Positions 18,317 to 26,489 of a DNA stretch of 64,000 bases are shown here, piece by piece. The stretch covers positions 310,001 through 374,000 of the forward strand of contig NZ_BMFD01000005.1 of the NCBI RefSeq assembly GCF_014637795.1. Direction: 5' to 3'. This DNA is from Belliella aquatica (GTDB taxonomy: Bacteria > Bacteroidota > Bacteroidia > Cytophagales > Cyclobacteriaceae). The translations under genes were made by a program, and so were the position numbers. Within the stretch, counting starts at the first letter, position 1. Each line of letters begins with the position of its first letter. Below the pieces are notes generated by a model. The model had not been told where the DNA came from. It did no database searches and was given only the letters and a program-made list of their open reading frames with translations.

Positions 18317-19066
18317 ATGAATCAACATACTCAAAAAATAGCCATTGTTACAGGTGGTGCATCAGGACTCGGTTTAGCGACCAGCCAAAAATTTGTAAAG
18401 GAAGGAATCAAAACCATCATCATTGGTAGAGACCAGAATAAACTCGATGATGTAAAAACTCAACTAGGCGATTTAGCATATACCATTGCATTTGATTTGA
18501 GTGATTTAGAAAAAATCCCAGAGCTTATCGAAAGCATCAAAGGCGAATTTGGCCAAATTGATATCTTGGTCAACAATGCCGGAATCAACATGAAGAAAAA
18601 CTTCCTGGAAGTTACTGATGAAGATTTCTACAAAGTGATGAACACAAATGTATTTTCTGTATTTGCTATCAGCAGAGAAGTAAGCAAGGTGATGGTAGAA
18701 CAAGGAGATGGATCAATAGTCATGATCTCCTCTATGGCTGCCAAGTATGGGATACCGAAAGTAATTGCCTACACCGCTGCAAAAAATGCGATTGAAGGCA
18801 TGACAAAAGCAATGGCTGTAGAATTATCTCCATTAGGAATCAGAGTTAATTGTGTTGCTCCCGGATTTATTGTTACTGCCATGTCTTCCAAAGCCCTCGA
18901 TTCAGATCCAGAAAGAAAAAACAAAGTGTTGGGAAGAACACCAATGGGTAAAATGGGAGCTCCGGAAGATGTGGCTGAGGCAGTCTATTATTTTGCTAGC
19001 AGCTCATCTTCTTATGTGACTGGAACCAGCCTCGCTGTAGATGGCGGAAATTCTATCGGATTCTAA
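18317..19066 (+). CDS. SDR-family oxidoreductase (uronate/aldonate type)
   Basis: 249-residue classical SDR: TGGASGLG (12-19), NNAG (86-89), Ser138/139, Tyr152 and Lys156, and the terminal VDGG segment. Overall it resembles gluconate 5-dehydrogenase / KduD / 3-oxoacyl-ACP reductase-type enzymes, which sequence motifs alone cannot separate. Its place between GH67 and a GH10 xylanase suggests it reduces or oxidises a sugar acid derived from glucuronate (fructuronate to mannonate, or a keto-deoxy acid). Cytosolic, as no signal peptide is present. The downstream GH10 starts 34 bp after it, so cotranscription is likely. Confidence 0.82.
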   Translation: MNQHTQKIAIVTGGASGLGLATSQKFVKEGIKTIIIGRDQNKLDDVKTQLGDLAYTIAFDLSDLEKIPELIESIKGEFGQIDILVNNAGINMKKNFLEVTDEDFYKVMNTNVFSVFAISREVSKVMVEQGDGSIVMISSMAAKYGIPKVIAYTAAKNAIEGMTKAMAVELSPLGIRVNCVAPGFIVTAMSSKALDSDPERKNKVLGRTPMGKMGAPEDVAEAVYYFASSSSSYVTGTSLAVDGGNSIGF

Positions 19067-19100
19067 ATCAATCAAAATCAATCACAAAACTCAAAACCTA

Positions 19101-20219
19101 ATGAAAACCTATTGTAGAAATTTAATCGCATTTAGTTTCCTTCTTTTACTGAGCTTTGGCCCTGCCAATAGTCAATCTTTGAAAAAAAGCTATGAAAAGT
19201 ATTTCGACATTGGAGCAGCATTAGGAGTAAGAGAAGCAAGCGGAACAGAAAAAAGAGCTTACCCAATTTTAGATAAACACTTCGATAGCCTCACTCCAGA
19301 AAACTTAATGAAATGGGGTTCGATTCACCCAAGATTGGATGAATATAATTTTGGTCCAATGGACAATTTGGTTGAGTTGGCTGAAAAATTAGATGCGCGA
19401 GTAGTAGGACATACACTAGTTTGGCATAATCAGACTCCGAATTGGGTTTACGAGGATGAAAATGGAGAACTTCTTTCAAAAGAAGCTTTGCTGCTGAGAA
19501 TGGAAGATCATATTTCAAATGTAGTCGGTAGATACAAAGGAAAAGTTCATGGCTATGATGTAGTTAATGAAGCGTTTTTTGATGATGGACAATATCGGAC
19601 TTCAAAATGGTACAATGCAGCTGGAAAAGATTTTATCAAAAGAGCGTTTATTAAAGCAAATCAAATTGACCCTGACACAGAGTTGTACTACAATGATTAC
19701 AATATGTGGAAGCCAGAAAAAAGAGATGCAGCCATTGAACTGGCAAAAGAACTTAGAGAAGAAGGAATTAGAATCGATGGAATTGGCATGCAAGGGCATT
19801 ACGGATTAGAATCTCCTAGCATCGAAATCATCGAAGCCTCAATCGTAAAAATTGCAGAAGCTGGCTTCAAGGTCATGTTTACAGAAGTGGATATTGATGT
19901 GTTGCCTAATCCTGTCAACAGACACGGAGCAGATATCGATGCTACCTTTGAGGCTGATGAAAGCTATAATATTTACAAAGAAGGATTGCCTGAGGAAGTT
20001 CAAGTGCAGTTGGTTCAACGATACAAAGAGTTGTTTGAACTCTTTATGAAACACCAAGATAAAATCACAAGAGTTACATTTTGGGGAATTCATGATGGTG
20101 GAAGCTGGCTTAATAACTGGCCAATGCCAGGAAGAACAGCTTATCCCCTTTTGGTCGATAAAGATTATAAGGAGAAAAGAGATATTATTGATACCCTAAT
20201 TCGTGTTACAGAGCAGTAA
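19101..20219 (+). CDS. GH10 endo-beta-1,4-xylanase
   Basis: 372 residues from the ATG at 19101, chosen because a signal peptide (RNLIAFSFLLLLSFGPANSQ) starts there; an in-frame ATG at 19041 would overlap the SDR gene and put 20 polar residues ahead of the signal. GH10 hallmarks: GHTLVWHNQTPNW (103-115), acid/base Glu157 in DVVNEA, YYNDYN, DGIGMQGH, nucleophile Glu262 in FTEVDI, and TFWGIHDG. It lacks a lipobox, so it is probably periplasmic and trims imported xylo-oligosaccharides. No binding module. It ends the lacI operon. Confidence 0.95.
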   Translation: MKTYCRNLIAFSFLLLLSFGPANSQSLKKSYEKYFDIGAALGVREASGTEKRAYPILDKHFDSLTPENLMKWGSIHPRLDEYNFGPMDNLVELAEKLDARVVGHTLVWHNQTPNWVYEDENGELLSKEALLLRMEDHISNVVGRYKGKVHGYDVVNEAFFDDGQYRTSKWYNAAGKDFIKRAFIKANQIDPDTELYYNDYNMWKPEKRDAAIELAKELREEGIRIDGIGMQGHYGLESPSIEIIEASIVKIAEAGFKVMFTEVDIDVLPNPVNRHGADIDATFEADESYNIYKEGLPEEVQVQLVQRYKELFELFMKHQDKITRVTFWGIHDGGSWLNNWPMPGRTAYPLLVDKDYKEKRDIIDTLIRVTEQ

Positions 20220-20309
20220 ATAGAGGCTGAGGGATAAAATTTAAATCTAATCGATGGTAAATTTATCCAAAAATAATATAACTATGTAGCAATATAAACT
20301 TGACAAAAG

Positions 20310-22217
20310 TTGAACAGTAAGAAAATATATCAAATCAATTTTCTATTCCTTTTATTGGTTGTTTTATCTATTGAATCGTTTGCAAAAAACGACTCAAATA
20401 AGGTAATTTTATTAACTGATGAAACGTCTCAAATTCACGTCACTTCTTATTTTGACTTTTTTCTAGATACTAATGCACGCTATTCTATTGACCAAATTTC
20501 AAGTCATGAATTTCAAGATCATTTCAAACGTGTCACTGATTCTCATATCTTGTTTGACTACTTAGATTCTCCCATTTGGCTTCGCATTACAATCAATAAC
20601 AATCAGTCTATATATAATCACTCATGGTATCTTGAATCATGGGGATTTGATATCAAAAATGTAACTTTTTATTTTCCAAAACCCAATGGAACATTCGAAA
20701 CATCAACAGCTGGATTTGAGAGACCTTTCGAAGAGAGAAGTGTAAAGCATAAAAACTTCAATTATTTCCTTGATCTGAGACCATCAGAGACTAAAACGTA
20801 CTACTTAAAAATAAAAAGAAGCTATAATCAGGAATTCAGCTTTCATCTTCGAACCAATGAAAAATTTCTATCCCATTCACTCAATGAATATTTCCTTCTA
20901 GGAATATATTATGGTGTTTTGGTGATTATCCTGACCTTCAATTTTTATCTTTTTTATAGATTAAGGGATACACTTTACCTTTATTTCCCTTGTTTGATCA
21001 TTGCCTGTATTTGGTTTTCTCTTGGAAGAGATGGATTAGGTTTTCAATACCTCTGGCCTAATTCACCTTGGGTCAATAAATTGAATAATGAAAAATTTGT
21101 TGAGTTGATTATTATTCTTTCTACCCTTCTATTTTCGGAAAGATACATTCAAAAATATACGAAAAACAAAAATGTAATGAAGCTAACTGTTTGGGCTATT
21201 CTGCTTAAGCTACTTCTGTTCGTCAATCAGCTATTTTTCTTTGAATTAAACTATGTCAATTACATTGTAATTACCATCATCATTTTATTGATTCCTTTTT
21301 CACTAGGATTATATTCTTTGTTGAAAGCAAAAATCTATTCTTGGTCCTATGTTTTTGCCTATTTATGTTTGTTTTTGGTAATTGTATATTCTTATTCAAA
21401 AAGCATTCAGTTGTTTGACAATCCTGTTTTAAACTGGTATTTCGTATATCCTGTGATTTTTGCTGAGATGATTTTATTTTCATTCTCCATATTTAATCAG
21501 TTAAAATTCCTTCAAAATCAGTTTTTAACAGCAAATGCTGAAAAGACTATTGCTTTGGAAAAGAATAATCAGCTGACCCAAGAACTGAATTCAAAACTCA
21601 AAGAAAAGGTAAGAGCTCGAACAGAGAAGATTGAAAAAATGGCTGCTGATCTTGCACAAAAAAATGTTGAATTACAGACTACGAATGTAAAATTGCAAGA
21701 GCTTAATTCTCAGGTTACACAACTCAATAATTACCTTCAGGAAAATAATAAAATCCTAAAATCGAGTGTGGAAGAGGTTACAAAAGACCTTGCCTTAATG
21801 AAAGGACTCGATTTTGAAGATTTCAAAAATGTATTTCCTGATAAAGACACTTGTCTGAAATTTATCTCAGAACTCAAATGGAAGGATAAATACCATTGCA
21901 AAAAGTGTGAGTACAACAAATTTACTGAGGGTCCGAATCATGGGAGAAGGTGCAAGAATTGCAACTATTACGAATCTCCCACGGTAGATACGCTATTCCA
22001 CAAACTCAAATTTCCGATAGAAAAGGCTTTTTATATTCTCTATCTCTCCAACAGGAAAGATGTGGATTTGACTTTGAATGAACTTTCAGAAATACTCGAA
22101 TTGAGAAGAGAAACTTGCTGGGCATTTAAAAACAAAATCTCCCAAGCCATGGAAAAGGTTGGACACAACAAAGACCTCAATGGTTGGGAGACATTGGCTT
22201 TGGTGCATTTGGAATAG
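20310..22217 (+). CDS. 7TM-DISM membrane sensor fused to IS1595-type zinc ribbon
   Basis: 635 residues. After a signal/anchor (10-25) comes a periplasmic 7TMR-DISMED2-like domain (about 30-180), seven membrane segments (about 193-398), a coiled coil (about 405-490), and a C-terminal module with four zinc-ligand cysteines (Cys530, 533, 548, 551) plus DTLFHKLKFPIEKAF and a helix-turn-helix-like stretch (about 587-612). That last module matches the zinc-ribbon domain of IS1595-family transposases; the DDE nuclease domain is absent. I infer a membrane-bound one-component regulator that senses a periplasmic ligand, perhaps a glycan, and binds DNA. The start is TTG: the only nearby ATG (20284) is followed directly by a stop, and the next in-frame Met is residue 290. 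It lies 90 bp after the GH10 gene. Confidence 0.85.
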   Translation: MNSKKIYQINFLFLLLVVLSIESFAKNDSNKVILLTDETSQIHVTSYFDFFLDTNARYSIDQISSHEFQDHFKRVTDSHILFDYLDSPIWLRITINNNQSIYNHSWYLESWGFDIKNVTFYFPKPNGTFETSTAGFERPFEERSVKHKNFNYFLDLRPSETKTYYLKIKRSYNQEFSFHLRTNEKFLSHSLNEYFLLGIYYGVLVIILTFNFYLFYRLRDTLYLYFPCLIIACIWFSLGRDGLGFQYLWPNSPWVNKLNNEKFVELIIILSTLLFSERYIQKYTKNKNVMKLTVWAILLKLLLFVNQLFFFELNYVNYIVITIIILLIPFSLGLYSLLKAKIYSWSYVFAYLCLFLVIVYSYSKSIQLFDNPVLNWYFVYPVIFAEMILFSFSIFNQLKFLQNQFLTANAEKTIALEKNNQLTQELNSKLKEKVRARTEKIEKMAADLAQKNVELQTTNVKLQELNSQVTQLNNYLQENNKILKSSVEEVTKDLALMKGLDFEDFKNVFPDKDTCLKFISELKWKDKYHCKKCEYNKFTEGPNHGRRCKNCNYYESPTVDTLFHKLKFPIEKAFYILYLSNRKDVDLTLNELSEILELRRETCWAFKNKISQAMEKVGHNKDLNGWETLALVHLE

Positions 22218-22330
22218 AGAACAACTGATTAATATTTTTAAGCCAACCCTATTAGTTTTTATTCCAAAAAAATCTTAAGCATTTCATTCTTATCGATTCT
22301 TATACTTTTTAAATTCTCAAAGAAAAAAGA

Positions 22331-22338
22331 TATATTTG
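22331..22338 (+). promoter_or_regulatory. -7 box of the hipBA promoter
   Basis: TATATTTG matches the Bacteroidota -7 element exactly, 48 bp before the hipB start; the -33 TTTG is not clear (TTTT at about 22307). The inverted repeat at 22340-22362 begins 2 bp downstream. Confidence 0.55.
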
Positions 22339-22339
22339 T

Positions 22340-22362
22340 GATATTATAGTGTTAGTAATATC
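22340..22362. promoter_or_regulatory. Inverted repeat, likely HipB operator
   Basis: GATATTA and TAATATC, perfect 7-bp arms separated by 9 bp, lie over the expected transcription start and 24 bp before hipB. HipB-type antitoxins autoregulate through short inverted repeats with similar spacing, so this is the best operator candidate. Confidence 0.6.
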
Positions 22363-22385
22363 TTAATATCAAAATAAGTAATAAA

Positions 22386-22694
22386 ATGATATCACTTATC
22401 TCACCCTCAAAAGCGCAGCAGAAAATAGCAGCAAATATCAGAGAAAGGAGATTGCTTTTGGAATTAACCCAAGAAGGTTTAGCGGAGCGATCAGGGGTAC
22501 CACTTGCTACATTGCGTAAATTTGAACAAAAAGGAATGATCTCTCTCGAATCTCTTCTAAAACTTTTATTGGTGGTGGGTGGACTGGAAGAAATTGTAAA
22601 TACACTAAAACCACAAAAATCGAAATATGCATCTATTGATGATGTTTTAAAAGAGCGGAATCAAGTTGAGAGAAAAAGAGGACGTAAAAAATGA
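22386..22694 (+). CDS. hipB: HipB-like XRE antitoxin / repressor
   Basis: 102 residues with one Cro/C1-type helix-turn-helix (about 15-70: IAANIRERRLLLELTQEGLAE, then SGVPLATLRKFEQKG) and a basic tail (KRGRKK). Its stop overlaps the start of hipA by 4 bp (ATGA), the classic translationally coupled antitoxin-toxin order. It should neutralise HipA and repress the pair through the inverted repeat at 22340-22362. Confidence 0.88.
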   Translation: MISLISPSKAQQKIAANIRERRLLLELTQEGLAERSGVPLATLRKFEQKGMISLESLLKLLLVVGGLEEIVNTLKPQKSKYASIDDVLKERNQVERKRGRKK

Positions 22695-23929
22695 AAGCTC
22701 AAATTTCAGAAATTAAGGTTGGAATTGATTTTGGTACTGGAATAGATCCTGTTGGAAGACTTGCTATCCGTGATCAAACCATCTATTTCGAGTACGATAT
22801 GAAATTTGTACAGAAGGGTATGGAAATCTCCCCATTTCGTCTGCCCCTAAGAAGTGGGGTTATAGAATTACCAAACCGTCCATTTGACGGATTGGCGGGA
22901 GTTTTTAGTGATAGTCTTCCAGATGGCTGGGGTAGATTGCTCTTTGACAGAATGGTTAGATCTCAGGGATTTATGCCAGAAGATTTTTCACCTTTGGATA
23001 GATTGGCTCATGTAGGTCTTTATGGCATGGGAGCTTTGGTTTATGAGCCAAGTAATACTCCTGAGGATATCAATGAAAGAATTGATTTGGACCATTTGGC
23101 ATCTCAAACAGAAGAAGTTTTAAAAGGAAGTTCGGAAGAAGTTATAAGCGAATTGCTTTCATTAAATGGATCCTCAGCAGGCGCACGTCCAAAAGCACTC
23201 ATCGGAGTTGATTTATCTTTCAAAAATATTGCTTTCGGTGCTCAATCAATTGAAAAAGAATTTGAGCCTTGGCTAGTAAAGTTTCCAAATTCCCAAGATG
23301 GAGATGACTCAGGAGCAATTGAATTTATTTACGCCAAGATGGCAAAAGCAGCAGGTGTTTTTCTACCTGAAGTACATTTATTTCCTTCTTTAAAAGGGCC
23401 AGGATTTTTTGCAATCAAGCGTTTTGATAGAGAAAAAGATAAAAGATTTCACATGCATACAGTAAGTGGTTTACTCCACAGTAATTTCAGAACTCCTTCA
23501 CTTGATTACGAAGACCTTCTTAATTTAACAGGACAGATTACCAAAGATTTCCGTGAGGTTGAGAAAATTTATCGCTTAGCTATTTTCAATGTATTGTCTC
23601 ATAACAGAGACGATCATGCAAAAAACTTTAGTTTTTTGATGGATTCCTCAGGGAATTGGAAATTTGCTCCAGCTTACGACCTTACCTTTTCAAGTGGGCC
23701 CGGTGGAGAACAAAGTACTATGGTTATGGGAGAAGGTAAAAAACCAAGCATCAACCATTTGGTAAAACTTGGTTTGGAGGCAAAGATTTCAAAAAATAAA
23801 ATTGAAGAAATCATTGAGCAAACAAAATCTGCCTTAAATCAATGGGAACCCTTAGCTAAATTCTATGGAGTAAGTAAATCGAATATTAAACTTGTGAAAA
23901 CTTCGATTGTGGAATTAGTAAACTCATAA
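22691..23929 (+). CDS. hipA: HipA-family serine/threonine kinase toxin
   Basis: 412 residues with both the N-terminal HipA subdomain (about 5-120) and the kinase core. Visible: the glycine-rich Ser-containing loop NGSSAGARPK (159-168, the region that holds the regulatory autophosphorylation Ser in E. coli HipA), Lys197 in WLVKFPN, catalytic Asp307 in NRDDHAKN, and the metal Asp330 in YDL. Known HipA phosphorylates glutamyl-tRNA synthetase and slows growth; the target here is inferred only. It is followed by the bidirectional terminator at 24033. The pair sits between the two halves of the xylan locus without any visible mobile-element borders. Confidence 0.92.
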   Translation: MKAQISEIKVGIDFGTGIDPVGRLAIRDQTIYFEYDMKFVQKGMEISPFRLPLRSGVIELPNRPFDGLAGVFSDSLPDGWGRLLFDRMVRSQGFMPEDFSPLDRLAHVGLYGMGALVYEPSNTPEDINERIDLDHLASQTEEVLKGSSEEVISELLSLNGSSAGARPKALIGVDLSFKNIAFGAQSIEKEFEPWLVKFPNSQDGDDSGAIEFIYAKMAKAAGVFLPEVHLFPSLKGPGFFAIKRFDREKDKRFHMHTVSGLLHSNFRTPSLDYEDLLNLTGQITKDFREVEKIYRLAIFNVLSHNRDDHAKNFSFLMDSSGNWKFAPAYDLTFSSGPGGEQSTMVMGEGKKPSINHLVKLGLEAKISKNKIEEIIEQTKSALNQWEPLAKFYGVSKSNIKLVKTSIVELVNS

Positions 23930-24032
23930 ACTATTAAAAGTTTACTTTTTACTCAATCAAATGGACAGCAAGTGGATTTCCTGATTTCCGCCAAAAAGAG
24001 AAAGATTAATCCTTTTAGGGATATGATTTCGT

Positions 24033-24072
24033 AAAAAAACCATCACTATGTCAACAAGTGATGGTTTTTTTA
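24033..24072. terminator. Bidirectional terminator after hipA
   Basis: CCATCACT (24040-24047) pairs with AGTGATGG (24057-24064) around a 9-nt loop, with A7 before and T-run after. It separates convergent hipA and the CE1 esterase gene. Confidence 0.85.
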
Positions 24073-24100
24073 TTTTGAAAATTCAGTTTGCCTAAAAACA

Positions 24101-24937
24101 CTAAAATATCAACTGCGTAAAATAATACAACTCATTTTTCCAATACTCGAAATTATGGTGGTGGTTTGGAATGACTCTGTAGATATGTTCTATTCCCTGA
24201 TCATTCAGAAAATCATGTGTTCTATTCGAGACATTCATCAAATTATCCTGATCTCCACAACTCAAAAACAACAACTTCAAGTTTGCCTTCGTTACCTCAG
24301 GCTTGGGAAGTAAACCTTCTCCTTGCTTTGTATTGGGAGCGGGTGAAAATGAACCAATCCAAGCAAAATCTTCAGGATGATTGAGTCCGAAATTCAAGGA
24401 TTGTCCTCCACCCATAGATAATCCGGCCAGTGCCCTATTTTCAACTCCAGATTTCACTTTATATGTTTTCTCTATAAAAGGAATCAAATCAACCATCAGA
24501 TCCTTCTCGAAAGTTGCAAAAGCTTTTACTTGCTCCTCTCCGAAAATATTTCCTTCAGCGCGGTCATTTTCCATAGCTCTACCATTTGGTAAGACCACAA
24601 TCATAGGCTTTACCTTATTGGCTGCATAGAGATTATCTAAGATGACTTCAGGGTGACCTTGATCTAACCATTCTCTTTCATCCCCTCCTATTCCATGCAA
24701 AAGATAAAGTACCGGGTATTCCTGAGTAGCAACATACCCTGGCGGAAAATAGATGTTTGCAACTCTGTCTTTTCCAACTGTTGTGGATGGATAAGAGATT
24801 TCTTTAACGTCTCCTTTGGAAATTCCTTCTTGAGGTTTATCAAATCCACTAGGTGCGATGATGTCCGAATCTTGTGAAAAAGCAAAATTTGAAATCAATG
24901 CAATAACTAAAACGGCTGTTATCTTTAGGCTTTTCAT
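24101..24937 (-). CDS. CE1-family esterase (feruloyl/acetyl xylan esterase type)
   Basis: 278 residues, signal peptide ending FAFSQ (about 1-21). Alpha/beta hydrolase of the esterase D / CE1 type: LYLLHGIGGDEREW (77-90) gives the oxyanion segment, GLSMGGG holds nucleophile Ser174, CGDQD (227-231) the likely Asp, and the NHHHNFEYW stretch (259-261) the His. CE1 includes feruloyl and acetyl xylan esterases; the locus makes either likely and the sequence does not decide. It is the last gene of the minus-strand array, 131 bp after the DUF1593 gene. Confidence 0.87.
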   Translation of the reverse strand: MKSLKITAVLVIALISNFAFSQDSDIIAPSGFDKPQEGISKGDVKEISYPSTTVGKDRVANIYFPPGYVATQEYPVLYLLHGIGGDEREWLDQGHPEVILDNLYAANKVKPMIVVLPNGRAMENDRAEGNIFGEEQVKAFATFEKDLMVDLIPFIEKTYKVKSGVENRALAGLSMGGGQSLNFGLNHPEDFAWIGSFSPAPNTKQGEGLLPKPEVTKANLKLLFLSCGDQDNLMNVSNRTHDFLNDQGIEHIYRVIPNHHHNFEYWKNELYYFTQLIF

Positions 24938-25068
24938 AGTGTTTTGTGAGTTTAGGAATTCTTGTTTTCTTTTATCCTTTATTAAAATGACTTTACGCTC
25001 TCTTTACAGAAGAAAGATAAATATATGCTTATAATATCAGCTAGTGCACTGATAACCAATTGCCATTT

Positions 25069-26409
25069 TCACTCCACATTCAATATCATTCTTCTATAAG
25101 CGTAAAGATTTGGTTCACCATCGTCAAATACCTCAAGAATAATATGAATATTTTTCCCTTTTGAACCAGATGGAATAGCAATTTGAGCCGTGGATGTCGT
25201 ATTATTCTGAATGTTCAATGTTCCATCAAAAGAACTTGGTTCATTATAAAATGACCATTTGTAGTTCAATTTATCTCCATCAGGATCTGAAGAACCCTCA
25301 GCACTCAATTCAATACTCTCGCCTGCGGAAACAGTCTTTATAAGCACATTTCTACCTTGATCTCCCTCAAGTACTGCGATCGGATGATGGTTTGCATCTT
25401 CATATTTACTTGTGATCGTCCAATCCATTCGAGCTGAAAAATCATTGTTATATCCCGTACTCCATTTTTTTATGGCGTTTGCAGCTTCATCTGTATTCCC
25501 ATACATGAAGTAAGGATCAAATTTGGTTTCTCCATCTTCTTCGATTTTAGCAACTTGAGACATACTTCTTATTCCTTCTTTTTTTGTCGCACTAAAACGA
25601 CCGCCCCATCCACCTTGATCGACTTGTTCTGGATCGTTTAACCCATTTGGGTAAACATGCATAAATGAAGGAGTATCTCCTTCAGCCACATAAATTGTAT
25701 TTGGATAGACAGCTCCTAATGCGCCTTTACTTTGGATCTGTTCGGCCAAATACTCCTCTGATGGCTGCCATCCATAAACTCCAGTAGCTCGGATATAAAA
25801 TACTTCAGGAAAATTTTTTGCAATCCATGCGCCAGCATCATCCTGACCCAATACATCATACAGTCTGAGTTTTCCCAAGAATTTTTCTAACTCTTCTGCT
25901 GAGCGCGTTTCACGAACTTTCCAAATAGCTTGGGCAATTGTATTCATTCCACCCCAACCCATAACCCAAAGTGGTCTTGGATCATCCTTATCTGCCGCTG
26001 AGATTATCAATTCAGATCCGGGACTATCTTTCCCTTCGCCTACATCGCCCATTCCATAGCCAGTCTGACCCAAGACAGAAATAGATTTCAAATATTCAAA
26101 GGTCGGAAACCCTTCGGCATGGACAATTAGATTTGAATAAACTTCTCCATAGGCATCTACTATCTTGTCAAGCATTTTAGTATCACTTTGATTCTTCCTC
26201 CAACATCCTGTAGACACGATCAATCCTTCTATATCAAATTCATTCGCACTGACCAATTGGCGAACCATCGACTGCTCGTCATCTGGATCAGCACCAAGGT
26301 CAGTGGTATTGATCACCCTCGGCTTATAATTGACTTCCTCCTTTTTTTGAATAGCACAACTGGATAGAAAAACTGTCAACACAAAAACGGCTATTTTGAA
26401 GTATTTCAT
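25069..26409 (-). CDS. DUF1593 nucleoside-hydrolase-like lipoprotein
   Basis: 446 residues with lipobox LSSC (Cys18). The N-terminal 300 residues are DUF1593, a nucleoside-hydrolase-like fold with the Asp-rich metal motif DLGADPDDEQS (about 37-47) and WVMGWGG. The C-terminal 90 residues form a beta-sandwich (EGSSDPDGDKLNYKW) like PKD/cadherin modules. The substrate is not known for this family; its repeated occurrence with plant-polysaccharide loci would suggest a glycoside bond, which is inference. A terminator hairpin lies just upstream (26444-26482), so this gene and the CE1 gene may need their own promoter or depend on read-through. Confidence 0.8.
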   Translation of the reverse strand: MKYFKIAVFVLTVFLSSCAIQKKEEVNYKPRVINTTDLGADPDDEQSMVRQLVSANEFDIEGLIVSTGCWRKNQSDTKMLDKIVDAYGEVYSNLIVHAEGFPTFEYLKSISVLGQTGYGMGDVGEGKDSPGSELIISAADKDDPRPLWVMGWGGMNTIAQAIWKVRETRSAEELEKFLGKLRLYDVLGQDDAGAWIAKNFPEVFYIRATGVYGWQPSEEYLAEQIQSKGALGAVYPNTIYVAEGDTPSFMHVYPNGLNDPEQVDQGGWGGRFSATKKEGIRSMSQVAKIEEDGETKFDPYFMYGNTDEAANAIKKWSTGYNNDFSARMDWTITSKYEDANHHPIAVLEGDQGRNVLIKTVSAGESIELSAEGSSDPDGDKLNYKWSFYNEPSSFDGTLNIQNNTTSTAQIAIPSGSKGKNIHIILEVFDDGEPNLYAYRRMILNVE

Positions 26410-26443
26410 TTTTTATGGTTTGTATGCTTAAGATTATTTTGAT

Positions 26444-26482
26444 AAAAAAAGCTTTACTAAAGTTTAAAACTTCGGTAAAGCT
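26444..26482 (-). terminator. Intrinsic terminator between Gfo/Idh gene and DUF1593 gene
   Basis: AGCTTTAC (26450-26457) pairs with GTAAAGCT (26475-26482), with an inner AAGTTT/AAACTT stem. On the minus strand it ends in seven T (A7 at 26444-26450). It starts 8 bp beyond the stop codon of the oxidoreductase gene. Confidence 0.8.
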
Positions 26483-26489
26483 AACTGAG

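Noticed and set aside
20310-22217. IS1595-family insertion sequence
   Set aside because: Only the zinc-ribbon part of a transposase is present, fused in frame to a membrane sensor; no DDE domain and no terminal inverted repeats were seen.
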